A stretch of 64,000 nt of DNA, taken from assembly GCF_036227405.1 (NCBI RefSeq), contig NZ_CP109473.1, forward strand, positions 2,046,001-2,110,000, read 5' to 3'. Made by a program: the position numbers and the translations under genes. Source of the stretch: Streptomyces sp. NBC_01460 (GTDB lineage Bacteria > Actinomycetota > Actinomycetes > Streptomycetales > Streptomycetaceae). The stretch's first letter is position 1, and every line of letters starts with the position of its first letter. The notes beneath the pieces were generated by a model. The model did no database searches, was not told the DNA's origin, and saw only the letters and a program-made list of their open reading frames with translations. Shown in pieces: positions 63,606 through 64,000 of the stretch.

Positions 63606-64000
63606 TCAGCGCTTTCGAACGCCTTCGGCCAGTTCGCCCGCGAGGGCGCGGACGGCGGCGAGACCCGCGGCCTCGTCGGGCGCGTCGAGCATCCGCTTGA
63701 CGAAGGCGGAACCGACGATCACCCCGTCGGCGAAGCCGGCGACCTGCCGGGCGTGCTCGGCGGTGGAGACGCCGATGCCGACGCAGACCGGCAGGTCCGT
63801 GGTGGCCTTGGTGCGCCGCACCAGGTCCTGGGCCTGCTCACCGACCGATTCGCGGGTGCCGGTGACCCCCATCAGCGAGGAGGCGTAGACGAAGCCGGAG
63901 CCCGCCGAGGTGATCGTGGCGAGGCGTGCGTCCTGGCTGCTGGGGGCGACGACGAAGACGGTGGCGAGGGAGTGCTTCTCGGCGTGCTCCCTCCACAGTC
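63606..64000 (-). CDS. trpA: Tryptophan synthase alpha subunit, C-terminal part
   Basis: About 131 codons are present; the start lies beyond the right edge. Readable from the edge: LWREHAEKHSLATVFVVAPSS, then SGFVYASSLMGVTGTR, VCVGIGVSTAEHARQV and DGVIVGSAFVKRM, which are the C-terminal conserved blocks of TrpA (phosphate-binding GIGVS and GSAFV loops). Acts with TrpB on indole-glycerol phosphate. Confidence 0.95.
   Translation of the reverse strand, partial: LWREHAEKHSLATVFVVAPSSQDARLATITSAGSGFVYASSLMGVTGTRESVGEQAQDLVRRTKATTDLPVCVGIGVSTAEHARQVAGFADGVIVGSAFVKRMLDAPDEAAGLAAVRALAGELAEGVRKR

Overview
The window is a gene-dense, very GC-rich piece of chromosome with short gaps, GTG and ATG starts, 4-base start/stop overlaps and long GC-rich hairpins after genes. 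Gene content points to Streptomyces: rpsA, polA, a liv transport operon, an ANTAR regulator, pyk, gltBD, lgt and trpA in the order usual for the core of these chromosomes, plus TAT-exported proteins, a secreted trypsin and many DsbA-, rhomboid- and TetR-type genes. The trypsin closely resembles S. griseus trypsin as I remember it, which hints at the S. griseus clade. No insertion sequence, prophage, CRISPR array or biosynthetic megacluster is visible.

Layout. 0-9.7 kb: start of a TAT-exported flavoprotein, a secreted beta-helix protein, rpsA with a good sigma-70-type promoter and a long leader, a methyltransferase, hrpB, a secreted lytic transglycosylase and a DUF4184 membrane protein. 9.7-15.5 kb: polA, an FdhF/YdeP molybdoenzyme and a hotdog thioesterase. 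16-21.7 kb: livK, an internal hairpin, then livHMGF, all coupled. 21.8-25 kb: ANTAR response regulator, tRNA-Leu(CAA), a free-standing HTH-LAGLIDADG protein and pyk. 25-36.3 kb: a 5'-nucleotidase, an SDR, an unknown gene, a two-gene hydroxamate-precursor operon (PLP decarboxylase and N-hydroxylase), pepN, chorismate mutase and the trypsin. This block has a strongly G-rich top strand whatever the gene direction, and two of its genes carry short tandem duplications at their stop codons.

36.5-46.1 kb: a HEITH metallopeptidase-like protein, an ankyrin protein, a DEAD-box helicase with a Gly/Arg tail downstream of a cold-shock gene, TetR, a PNPOx-like protein, rhomboid, dienelactone hydrolase and an SLC13/ArsB-type permease. 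46.2-53.4 kb: gltB-gltD and a VIT1/CCC1 metal transporter. 53.6-61.6 kb: a seven-gene, fully overlapping operon of four different ADP-ribosylglycohydrolase (ARH/DraG) paralogues, a ribokinase-family kinase, a CaiB-type CoA transferase and a CitE-like lyase. 61.6-64 kb: lgt, a membrane-anchored DsbA-like protein and the 3' end of trpA.

The most interesting candidate for an undescribed system is the ARH-ribokinase-CoA transferase-lyase operon. It reads like a catabolic or salvage route that releases a ribose unit from a riboside or ADP-ribosyl compound, phosphorylates the sugar, and activates and splits an organic acid part. Next are the hydroxamate-precursor pair without an adjacent acyltransferase or NIS synthetase, and the HTH-LAGLIDADG protein beside tRNA-Leu.
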